A stretch of DNA of 6,899 nt, taken from NCBI GenBank assembly GCA_002384725.1, contig DGBF01000017.1, positions 2,079 through 8,977 on the forward strand. The letters run 5' to 3'. Below the pieces are notes generated by a model. That model did no database searches and was not told the DNA's origin. It worked only from the letters and a program-made list of their open reading frames with translations. The position numbers were made by a program, and so were the translations under genes. Position 1 is the first letter of the stretch. Each line of letters begins with the position of its first letter. Positions 1-6,539 of the stretch are shown piece after piece. This stretch comes from Flavobacteriales bacterium UBA4011 (GTDB lineage: Bacteria > Bacteroidota > Bacteroidia > Flavobacteriales_D > Crocinitomicaceae).

Positions 1-1
1 T

Positions 2-706
2 TCCATTTTGCGGAAGAAATACCTTACATTATTGGTGAATCAATTGGAGAAAAGAGAAAAAAAAATCCTCAATCAAGTTGACCTAATCTTGTCCATTTCA
101 GAAATCGATACCGGAATATTCAATAATTGGGGAATGAAAAATGTACACCTTCTTCCCTATTTTCCTAATATCTCTGATTCCATTTCTGAAACCATTTCAC
201 CCAATTTCTTTTTTATGGGGTCAATGAATTGGCAGCCTAATATTTTGGCACACAATAATCTGACAAACATCATCTTACCGAAGTTAATTAAACTAGAAAA
301 AGAGATGAAAATGCAGTTTGCGGGTGGCCATCAAGATCAACTTAACAAAAGTGACTCTTCACATATTAAATACCTCGGATTCGTTAACGACAAGGTTAAG
401 TTCATGAAAGAATCCGGTATTTTACTGGCTCCAATAGAAAGTGGATCAGGAGTTAGAGTAAAACTATTAGAAGCACTTGCTTTAGGTGTGCCCTGCGTTA
501 CCACCTCAAAAGGTGCCGAAGGAATTGAAATAAAACATGGCGAAGGAATTTTTATCACCCAAAATGATGAAGAATTCGTTCATTTTGCATCACAATTGCA
601 CCAAAATGAAGATCTAAGAAAGAAAACAGGTAAAAAAGCGCAAGAAAATCTTCGGAAATGGAAAACGAAATATAATTTGAAAGATATCTTTGAACAAAAT
701 CTCTAA
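2..706 (+). CDS. Glycosyltransferase, GT4-like, C-terminal part (5' end outside window)
   Basis: This is the C-terminal 234 or so residues of a GT-B fold glycosyltransferase, which would move a sugar from a nucleotide-sugar donor onto a growing glycan at the cytoplasmic face. The frame is open to the left edge, so the TTG at 8 is not a credible start; with a usual family length near 380-400 residues, about 150 are missing. Seen: a GT4-type domain opener (FFMGSMNWQPN, about nt 204-240), the middle strand FAGG, and the donor-binding signature GSGVRVKLLEALALGVPCVT (about nt 442-501). As in the Glyco_trans_1_4 group, the first Glu of the EX7E motif is not visible and only the LLEA Glu remains. 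The end overlaps the next glycosyltransferase by up to 17 bases, so the two are probably one operon. Donor and acceptor cannot be told from sequence. Confidence 0.85.
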   Translation, partial: SILRKKYLTLLVNQLEKREKKILNQVDLILSISEIDTGIFNNWGMKNVHLLPYFPNISDSISETISPNFFFMGSMNWQPNILAHNNLTNIILPKLIKLEKEMKMQFAGGHQDQLNKSDSSHIKYLGFVNDKVKFMKESGILLAPIESGSGVRVKLLEALALGVPCVTTSKGAEGIEIKHGEGIFITQNDEEFVHFASQLHQNEDLRKKTGKKAQENLRKWKTKYNLKDIFEQNL

Positions 707-1889
707 TAACTTGAATCCGAAATTGATCGTTCTGCTCTCTCGTTTCCCCTTTCCTCTGGAAAAGGGCGATAAATTGCGCGCTTTTTATCAAATTATTGAA
801 CTCAGTAAAAGCTTTGATATCACACTGATTGCCATTTCCGATAATGTTGTTTCAGAAAAAAGCATTCATGAGTTAGAAAAATTCTGTAAAGAAATTCATG
901 TATTCTATCTGCCAAAATGGAAAAGTTTGCTTCAATCACTCATTGGTTTATTTGGAGCCAAACCCATACAAATATCTTATTTCCACAATTATTCTATCCA
1001 TAAAAAAATCAATGCGATTGTAAAAAAGTTACGTCCCGATCATATATACTGTCAATTGATTCGAACAACTGAATACTTAAAGAACTACCACAACTGCCAG
1101 AAAACATTGGATTACATGGATGCTTTTTCGAAGGGAATAGAACGAAGAATTCCTTTGCAAACGATTTTCACGAAATGGATTTTTAAACTGGAAGCTAAGC
1201 GCTTGGCACAATACGAGCGTGAAGTGTATGATTATTTTGAGATTCAAACTATCATCAGCGAACAAGATGCTGAGGCGCTTGGAACTTTGCCAAATCAGCC
1301 TGTTTTGTGTATACCAAATGGTGTTTCAAAGTCGTTCCTGAACTTTTCTACGGATAAGTTACCTGCATTCGATATCATATTTGTGGGAAACTTGAATTAC
1401 CCACCAAACGTGCAAGCGGTAAAATATATTTTAGACAAAATATTACCAAAAGCCAAGGAAAATGGATACGCTTGGAAGTTTTTAGCCGCTGGTGCTGGTC
1501 CTTCGAAGCAATTAGTGGATAATATAGATGCGAATTCGCAAGCTTCTTTGTTGGCCAATGTAGCGGACATTCGCGAAGCTTATTGCGCTGGAAAAGTATT
1601 CGTTGCACCCATGCAAATTGGTACTGGACTGCAAAACAAACTATTAGAAGCTATGGCACTTGGTATTCCTTGTGTGACGACTCCGTTGGCAAACAATGCG
1701 CTTAAAGCGCTTAAAAATGAAGAAATAATCATTGCTGATTCGGTTGAAGAATTTGTAAAAAATATTCATTTCCTTTTAACGAATGAGAAATCTGAAAGAA
1801 TAGGAAATAAAGGCAAACAATTGGTTTTGAGAAATTTCAACTGGGGAAATTCGACCGAAATTCTAGCCAAAGCCATTCAGAAAGCATAA
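690..1889 (+). CDS. Glycosyltransferase, GT4-like (similar to polysaccharide-associated sugar transferases)
   Basis: This is a complete glycosyltransferase of about 390-399 residues with two Rossmann domains, likely acting in the cytoplasm on surface or exported glycan. The N-terminal motif RFPFP (residues 18-22) followed by GDKLRA (26-31) is the acceptor-domain opener of the 'sugar transferase, PEP-CTERM/EpsH1-associated' type. The second domain opens with FVGNLNYPPN (231-240) and carries GTGLQNKLLEAMALG (311-325), with E320 as the conserved acidic residue; the partner Glu of EX7E is Thr312. No ATG lies near the conserved N-terminus and a TGA at 678-680 closes the frame upstream, so the start must be TTG: 690 (17-base overlap with the previous gene), 711 (4 bases after its stop) or 723. 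I give 690, but 711 is equally possible. It is a paralogue of its left neighbour in the C-terminal half. Confidence 0.87.
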   Translation: MNKISNNLNPKLIVLLSRFPFPLEKGDKLRAFYQIIELSKSFDITLIAISDNVVSEKSIHELEKFCKEIHVFYLPKWKSLLQSLIGLFGAKPIQISYFHNYSIHKKINAIVKKLRPDHIYCQLIRTTEYLKNYHNCQKTLDYMDAFSKGIERRIPLQTIFTKWIFKLEAKRLAQYEREVYDYFEIQTIISEQDAEALGTLPNQPVLCIPNGVSKSFLNFSTDKLPAFDIIFVGNLNYPPNVQAVKYILDKILPKAKENGYAWKFLAAGAGPSKQLVDNIDANSQASLLANVADIREAYCAGKVFVAPMQIGTGLQNKLLEAMALGIPCVTTPLANNALKALKNEEIIIADSVEEFVKNIHFLLTNEKSERIGNKGKQLVLRNFNWGNSTEILAKAIQKA

Positions 1890-1902
1890 AATTTCTAAAA
1901 GC

Positions 1903-1940
1903 GAAGTCAAAAAATCACTTTAATATATATCTTTGACTTC
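1903..1940. repeat. 9-bp perfect inverted repeat around promoter region
   Basis: GAAGTCAAA (1903-1911) is repeated inverted as TTTGACTTC (1932-1940), with a 20-base A/T-rich spacer. The right arm overlaps the last four bases of the -7 box (1928-1935) and ends one base before the ATG at 1941. It could be an operator for the BatA-type gene, or form a hairpin at the 3' end of the glycosyltransferase message. There is no T run after it, so a classical terminator is unlikely. Confidence 0.6.
1928..1935 (+). promoter_or_regulatory. Bacteroidota -7 promoter box (TATCTTTG), probable leaderless start
   Basis: TATCTTTG matches the TAnnTTTG -7 element used by the primary sigma factor of Bacteroidota. 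Only ACTTC separates it from the ATG at 1941, so transcription would begin at or within a base or two of the start codon. I see no clear TTG-type -33 element at the usual distance. The box implies that the three-gene unit from 1941 is transcribed separately from the upstream glycosyltransferases. Confidence 0.6.
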
Positions 1941-3998
1941 ATGCATTTTGTATATCCACAATTTCTCTGGGCACTGCTCCTTCTCGCCTTCCCAATTATT
2001 ATTCATTTATACAATTTTCGAAAATACAAAACTCTTTATTTTTCCAGTCTTAAGTTTCTCAAGAAGGTAGAACTCGAAAATCAAGCTACAAAGAACATCA
2101 AACAATGGATTATACTGGCTTCTAGGCTACTCTGCCTGTTGTTCGCCATCTTAGCTTTTGCCCAACCCTACCTTCCTGTTAACCAAAAATTGCGTGAAGG
2201 TGGCAACCCTCTTTTATCCATTTACCTCGACAATTCCTTCTCAATGGGACAAAAAGGAACAGAAGGTGAATTACTTTCTGAAGGACGAGAAACAGCCAAA
2301 CGACTTATTTTAGACGCCAGCAACGATACTCGATTTGTTATCGTCACTAACGAAATGTCTGGGATTGAACAACGTGTGATAAGCAAAGTAGAAGCTTTGG
2401 ATTATTTGGACAAAATCGAATTATCACCTTTGGTGCGAAAAATGGGCGACGTGATGGATTGGCAGCGATCCTACATCGAACAATATAGTAATGATAAAGA
2501 AAAAATTAGCACAGTTCAGTACGTAATTCTATCTGATTTTCAAAAGAATAGTTTCAACATAAAAGCATTAAAAGAAGATAAAAAAGGGTTCTATTATCCC
2601 ATTCAATTTATAGCCCAAAACAACAGCAATCTGTGTGTTGACTCGGTTTGGTTTACAGAGCCAAATATTAAAATCGGACAAAACAATGAATTGAACGTTC
2701 GCGTGAGAAACTACGGAGAAACGGATTGGACGAATGCCGAATTGAATATAAAAGCTAGTTCCATTAATCGTGATGTCTTTGTAGATGTTCCCGCTGGACA
2801 AAGCGCCACATCGACTATCAACTTCATGGAGAACAAGTCGAAAGGCAAGCAAGATCAGTTTCGCTCAGCATCCGCCTCTATACGCGACAAACAAGTATAT
2901 TTCGATGATGAATTCTATTTCACATATGCTCCGAAAGAGTTAGCGAAGGTTCTTGTCATAGACGGACAAGACGCCGTTCCTAACGTTCGTGCAGTATATT
3001 CGTTGGATCCTTTTTATTCAACCCAAACCGTGTCTGAAAACGGCGTAACGCTCGATCAATTAAAAGACGTTGACTTGTTGGTCCTCAATGGTTTAAATGA
3101 CATACCTTCAGGTTTGGTTCAACAATTGAAGGATTTCAAAAACAATCAAGGTTCACTGCTTATTTTCCCAGGAAGTAACATTAATATGAGTTCAATGAAT
3201 AAGGCGCTTTCAGCTTTTGGGCTTGCGAATATTCGCTCATCGATGACCGATGGTACAAAAATCAAAGATGTTGCCTATTCAGACCCCTTTTTCAAACCTG
3301 TTTTTGACAAGAAACCGAGTCAACTCAACCTCCCTTCGGTCGAAAAAATGTACAATATTGCCGCAAATGCGCAATGCATTTCCTTAGTACGAGTACAAAA
3401 TGGTCAAGCAATTTTCGTTCGGACGACTGACTCTAAGGCCTTTCTCTTCGGAAGCAGCTTAAGGAAAAGCTATAGTTCATTCATTTCAAACGCACTCTTT
3501 TCTACCATTTGTCTGCGTGTGGGTGAACTGAGCCACAAGCAACGACCGTACTTTTTGACTATTGGAGAAGATAGCAAGTATCCCTTGTTCACTTCCATAA
3601 ACAGCGAGAAACCCGTCCATTTGAAAAACCAAAACATAGATTTTATTCCAATAAAAGAAAGAATTGGCAACTTGGACTACCTCTCCATCCGCGGCAATGA
3701 AGCTTCAGAACTATTGAAAGCAGGTATCTTTGACATACTGGGAGAATCCAATATGGGGAAATTGGCATTGAACTACAATCGTTTGGAATCAGATATCGCT
3801 CCCATGAACATCGACAAGGTGGTTGCTCAGCTTAAAGACAAAGGTTTAACCAACATTTCTCCAGGCACAATAAAAAATGGGCAAAGCTTAGCGAAACTCG
3901 ACCTTCAGAAACCTTTTGAATATTGGAGATGGGCAATCGTTTTAAGTTTATTATTTTTAGTCCTTGAACTGGTTATCATCCGCTGGTGGAAAAATTAA
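1941..3998 (+). CDS. BatA-domain / vWA-like membrane protein
   Basis: This is a 685-residue inner-membrane protein of unknown function. Residues 1-78 form the BatA N-terminal double-transmembrane domain (helices about 5-26 and 55-78) with a Lys/Arg-rich loop between, which by the positive-inside rule is cytoplasmic. A von Willebrand A-like domain follows: DNSFS at 97-101 fits the MIDAS pattern DxSxS, and D199 in VILSDF is a likely further metal ligand. Residues about 230-325 look like a beta-sandwich of CARDB type (VRVRNYGE). About 335-435 look like a Rossmann/glutamine-amidotransferase-like domain (VLVIDGQD, LLIFPGS). A last helix at about 663-681 ends in RWWKN. The bulk (79-660) should therefore be periplasmic. 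The ATG sits 5 bases after a -7 box. The dihydroorotase homologue follows after 9 bases, which suggests one transcript. Bat proteins are linked to stress tolerance in some Bacteroidota, but this is not an AAA/BatB operon, so that role should not be assumed. Confidence 0.88.
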   Translation: MHFVYPQFLWALLLLAFPIIIHLYNFRKYKTLYFSSLKFLKKVELENQATKNIKQWIILASRLLCLLFAILAFAQPYLPVNQKLREGGNPLLSIYLDNSFSMGQKGTEGELLSEGRETAKRLILDASNDTRFVIVTNEMSGIEQRVISKVEALDYLDKIELSPLVRKMGDVMDWQRSYIEQYSNDKEKISTVQYVILSDFQKNSFNIKALKEDKKGFYYPIQFIAQNNSNLCVDSVWFTEPNIKIGQNNELNVRVRNYGETDWTNAELNIKASSINRDVFVDVPAGQSATSTINFMENKSKGKQDQFRSASASIRDKQVYFDDEFYFTYAPKELAKVLVIDGQDAVPNVRAVYSLDPFYSTQTVSENGVTLDQLKDVDLLVLNGLNDIPSGLVQQLKDFKNNQGSLLIFPGSNINMSSMNKALSAFGLANIRSSMTDGTKIKDVAYSDPFFKPVFDKKPSQLNLPSVEKMYNIAANAQCISLVRVQNGQAIFVRTTDSKAFLFGSSLRKSYSSFISNALFSTICLRVGELSHKQRPYFLTIGEDSKYPLFTSINSEKPVHLKNQNIDFIPIKERIGNLDYLSIRGNEASELLKAGIFDILGESNMGKLALNYNRLESDIAPMNIDKVVAQLKDKGLTNISPGTIKNGQSLAKLDLQKPFEYWRWAIVLSLLFLVLELVIIRWWKN

Positions 3999-4007
3999 TT
4001 AGAGCAA

Positions 4008-5285
4008 ATGAAAGTACTCATTAAGAACGCCCAAATCGTCGACAAGTCCTCTCCCCACAACGGAAAGAAAATGGATATTCTTGTTGAAAACGAGTTGATT
4101 ACAAAAATCAACAAGAAGATTGAGGACAAAGATGCGCATGTGATTGAAGGAAAGGATTTGCATGTCAGCATCGGCTGGACAGATTTAAAAGCATCCTTTT
4201 GCGATCCAGGAGAAGAACACAAAGAAACAATAGAAACAGGATTAGATGCCGCCGCTTTCGGCGGATACACGCATGTTGCCGTGCTTCCATTGACAACTCC
4301 GGTTGTAGATAGCAAAGCAACTGTGGAATACATGTTGAAACGTGCGGAAGGTCATGCTACTCAAATTCACCCAATTGGAGCTCTGACAAAAGGATTGCAA
4401 GGAGAAAGTTTATCTGAAATGTTCGATCTTTATCAAAACGGAGTTCGCTTATTTTCAGATGATACTCAAACCGTTAGTGCAGGAATCTTATACCGAGCCT
4501 TGCTTTACGCTAAAAACTTTGGTGGGCGTGTCATTTGTTTTGCACGAGACTATTCAATAGCCGGTGGAGGCATGGTAAACGAAGGTTTAGCTTCTGTTCA
4601 CACGGGACTAAAAGCTGATGCAGACATTGCTGAAATCATTCAAGTAGAACGAAACATACGTTTGGCGGAATACACTGGTGGAGCTATCCATTTCACTGGA
4701 CTTTCTACTGCCGAATCCGTTGAATTGATTCGAAAAGCGAAGAAAAACAAGTTGGATGTAACGGCTGACGTTCACGCCATGAACTTGCTGTTTACCGAAG
4801 AAAGCGTGTTTGATTTTGACTCCAACTACAAAGTAATGCCGGTTCTACGAACTGAAAAGGATAGGAAAGCACTTTGGAAAGGTTTAAAAGATGGAACGAT
4901 TGATACAGTTGTTTCTGATCATCGACCGGGTGACAAAGAGGAGAAAGATGTTGAGTTTGATCTCGCACACTTCGGAGCCATTCAATTGCAAACTGCTTTT
5001 GCCGCTTTAATGGCAGACGAAAATGCCGATATTGAACTGTTGTGTGAAGCACTTGGAAATAAAGCACGGTCAATAGCAAACATTAATAATGCTTCAATTG
5101 AAGTTAGTCAAATAGCTGATATAACCATTTTTAGTTCAACATCAAAATGGATATTCGACAAAGAAATAATCATTTCTAATACAGAAAACTCACCTTTTAT
5201 CAATACCGAATTTTCGACACAAATTATAGCCGTAATCAACCAAGGAAAAATGCTAGTTAACGATACAGTTTATGGAGAAGCGTGA
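4008..5285 (+). CDS. Dihydroorotase homologue with degenerate active site (probable pseudo-dihydroorotase, PyrC'-like)
   Basis: This 425-residue amidohydrolase-fold protein has the full length and order of class I dihydroorotase, which closes carbamoyl-aspartate to dihydroorotate in pyrimidine synthesis. Fold markers are clear: DPG (66-68), FSDD (149-152), GGGMVNEG (186-193), [10 protein letters not shown] (233-242), DGTID (295-299) and SDH (303-305). The catalytic residues are mostly gone. By-eye alignment: the DxHxH metal motif reads D59-L-K61-A-S63; the HLREPG arginine is C65; the Asn of MPNTxP is L95; the His of HAED is F178; the His of HVST is G231; the His pair of TPHHL is M258-N259; the Asn of NPPLR is M277; the His after TDHAP is G308. 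D152 and D304 remain. It should not bind zinc in the usual way. Non-catalytic PyrC' subunits support aspartate transcarbamoylase assembly in Pseudomonas, so a structural role is my favoured inference. Automatic annotation as pyrC would mislead. Confidence 0.9.
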   Translation: MKVLIKNAQIVDKSSPHNGKKMDILVENELITKINKKIEDKDAHVIEGKDLHVSIGWTDLKASFCDPGEEHKETIETGLDAAAFGGYTHVAVLPLTTPVVDSKATVEYMLKRAEGHATQIHPIGALTKGLQGESLSEMFDLYQNGVRLFSDDTQTVSAGILYRALLYAKNFGGRVICFARDYSIAGGGMVNEGLASVHTGLKADADIAEIIQVERNIRLAEYTGGAIHFTGLSTAESVELIRKAKKNKLDVTADVHAMNLLFTEESVFDFDSNYKVMPVLRTEKDRKALWKGLKDGTIDTVVSDHRPGDKEEKDVEFDLAHFGAIQLQTAFAALMADENADIELLCEALGNKARSIANINNASIEVSQIADITIFSSTSKWIFDKEIIISNTENSPFINTEFSTQIIAVINQGKMLVNDTVYGEA

Positions 5286-5844
5286 TTTCTTCAGAGCATT
5301 CTTTAAGAATGCAAAAATGGTCGGATCACTTCGTCCCAGCTCTAAACAATTAACCAAGAGCATGTTGAATTCGGTTGATTTCAGCAAGGCGAAAACTATC
5401 ATTGAGCTGGGCCCCGGAACCGGTGTGTTTACCAGAGAAATATTGGCAAAAATGGCACCAGACGCAACTTTACTTGTGTTTGAATTGCACGATGAGTTTT
5501 TTCACAGTCTAAATAAATCCATTAAGGATGATCGCGTTCACTTTATCCATGACAGTGCTGAAAAGCTAAAAGAATACCTCGACCAACACAACATGCACCA
5601 AACTGATGCAGTAATTTCTTCTCTTCCGCTGGCGAACTTCCCGAAGGAGTTAAGAGCAAACATTGTAAAAGCGGCGATAGACTCCCTGGCTGACGATGGA
5701 TGTCTTGCGCAGTTCCAATATTCACTTCAGTCGAAAAAGTACCTTAAATCGATGTTCCCTAAAGTTAAAATCAATTATATCTTTTGGAATTTTCCTCCAG
5801 CATTCGTTTACACCTGCCGCAAATTGGCAAAACCTACTATTTAG
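5272..5844 (+). CDS. Class I SAM-dependent methyltransferase, phospholipid N-methyltransferase (PmtA)-like
   Basis: This small 190-residue methyltransferase resembles the PmtA group, which methylates the amine of phosphatidylethanolamine at the membrane surface. Seen: the N-terminal helix with GSLRPSS (18-24), SAM motif I IELGPGTG (44-51), the acidic ribose-binding residue E71 in VFELH, D94 at motif [15 protein letters not shown] (112-124) matching the group's SxLP motif, and the C-terminal FPPAFVY (174-180). There is no transmembrane helix. The ATG overlaps the end of the upstream gene by 14 bases, so translation is probably coupled. Phosphatidylcholine is uncommon in Bacteroidota; another aminolipid, such as an ornithine or other amino-acid lipid, could be the substrate. 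The RNA adenine dimethyltransferase family is a more distant alternative, and the SLP motif argues against it. Family assignment is fairly safe, substrate is not. Confidence 0.82.
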   Translation: MEKRDFFRAFFKNAKMVGSLRPSSKQLTKSMLNSVDFSKAKTIIELGPGTGVFTREILAKMAPDATLLVFELHDEFFHSLNKSIKDDRVHFIHDSAEKLKEYLDQHNMHQTDAVISSLPLANFPKELRANIVKAAIDSLADDGCLAQFQYSLQSKKYLKSMFPKVKINYIFWNFPPAFVYTCRKLAKPTI

Positions 5845-5928
5845 TCCATCATCGCTACCTTTCAGAAGGTTATAAAAAAGTGGTACGGATTTTGGCTATG
5901 TTTTGTTGAACAACTAAAAAAATTCGTT

Positions 5929-6048
5929 ATGAATACGAAGAACAAACAAAAGAAAGAAAGCATTCGAATTGTAAAAACGATTTTGAAAAGCAAAAAGTTT
6001 AGTTTTGACCAAGGATTGATATTTCTTGGCACGCAGATTCAATCTTAG
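5929..6048 (+). CDS. Possible small basic protein (39 codons), or 3' part of a stop-interrupted extension
   Basis: I do not recognise this ORF. It starts with ATG after an A-rich stretch and encodes 39 residues with a Lys-rich first third (MNTKNKQKKESIRIVK), one FSFDQG segment and no clear membrane helix. No ribosome binding site or convincing promoter precedes it. It lies in the same frame as the methyltransferase, and no stop occurs between the methyltransferase TAG (5842-5844) and this ORF's TAG (6046-6048), so it could be the tail of a longer 67-codon open stretch. It ends 9 bases from the convergent MarR stop. Codon use is not obviously unlike the neighbours. Coding status is uncertain. 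Confidence 0.3.
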   Translation: MNTKNKQKKESIRIVKTILKSKKFSFDQGLIFLGTQIQS

Positions 6049-6057
6049 AATTTGCTA

Positions 6058-6507
6058 CTAAAAGCTAGACCTAAATTTATCTAACAAATCGCTGAGTTGA
6101 TTTGCCTCTTCTACCGTCAAACCATTTGCCGATAAAAACAAATCAAACCCTTGATTATCAATATCTTTAAGCAAGGCTAGTCCTGTTTCAGTAATCTGAA
6201 CAAAACTTTGTCGACGATCTTCTTTACAACCGTAGCGTTCAATGTAGTTTTTCTCCATCAATTTATCCATCAATCGAGTCGTATTGGGAGATTTCTCAAT
6301 CATACGTTCCTTTATAATATTGATAGTCAGCGGCTCTTTGGCACCTCGAAGGATGCGTAAAATATTGAATTGCGCCATGGACAAACCAAAATTTACCATA
6401 AATTTATTTTGCTCTGAAGCAATGTAATTAGAGGTAATTCTAACATTTAATAGCGCTCTAATTTGCGCAGAAGAAAAACCTGTTTTGACAATATCATCAA
6501 TATTCAT
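6058..6507 (-). CDS. MarR-family transcriptional regulator
   Basis: This is a 149-residue winged-helix repressor that would act as a dimer on a palindromic operator. Helices at the ends (about 12-40 and 108-148) form the dimer interface. The DNA-binding domain covers about 44-105: MAQFNILRIL (44-53), the recognition helix near 72-86 (KSPNTTRLMDKLMEKN), and the wing with D97-R98-R99 in the conserved DRR motif, ending in VQITETG. Length and motifs are those of a normal, intact MarR protein. The only cysteine is C94, next to the wing; a redox role is possible but not shown. The ATG at 6507 lies just after a -7 box and a 14-bp palindrome, so the protein probably represses itself. The ligand and other targets are unknown. 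It may also affect the phosphatase gene upstream on the same strand, though their promoters look separate. Confidence 0.92.
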   Translation of the reverse strand: MNIDDIVKTGFSSAQIRALLNVRITSNYIASEQNKFMVNFGLSMAQFNILRILRGAKEPLTINIIKERMIEKSPNTTRLMDKLMEKNYIERYGCKEDRRQSFVQITETGLALLKDIDNQGFDLFLSANGLTVEEANQLSDLLDKFRSSF

Positions 6508-6511
6508 GGTG

Positions 6512-6519
6512 CAAATTTA
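6512..6519 (-). promoter_or_regulatory. Bacteroidota -7 promoter box (TAAATTTG) of the MarR gene
   Basis: On the minus strand the box reads TAAATTTG, a full match to TAnnTTTG. It is followed by CACC and then the ATG at 6507, so the predicted first transcribed base is at or next to the A of the start codon and the message would be leaderless. No clear -33 element is visible; the palindrome fills the spacer between -7 and -33. Confidence 0.65.
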
Positions 6520-6533
6520 ATTACCATGGTAAT
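6520..6533. promoter_or_regulatory. Perfect 14-bp palindrome, probable MarR operator
   Basis: ATTACCATGGTAAT is a perfect dyad and directly abuts the -7 box (6512-6519) of the marR-type gene. A bound MarR dimer would cover the core promoter, the usual arrangement for autorepression in this family. It lies 6 bases beyond the restored-frame stop of the phosphatase (6540-6542). Binding by this particular regulator is inferred from position only. Confidence 0.7.
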
Positions 6534-6539
6534 GATATC

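Noticed and set aside
8..10. TTG at 8 as the start of the first glycosyltransferase.
   Set aside because: The frame is open to the window edge and the protein lacks the whole N-terminal domain, so the real start lies to the left.
4792..5079. Minus-strand open frame inside the dihydroorotase homologue, and similar antisense frames elsewhere in the window.
   Set aside because: They lie entirely within well-supported genes on the other strand, show no recognisable motifs and have no promoter or spacing of their own.
5857..5870. Small hairpin ACCTT-TCAG-AAGGT after the methyltransferase, considered as a terminator.
   Set aside because: The stem is only 5 bp and is followed by an A run rather than a T run on the + strand; on the minus strand the T run lies before the hairpin.
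6000..6007. TAGTTTTG on the + strand, a match to TAnnTTTG.
   Set aside because: It lies inside the small ORF, has no -33 element at a suitable distance and no downstream gene on that strand; such matches are expected by chance in A/T-rich DNA.
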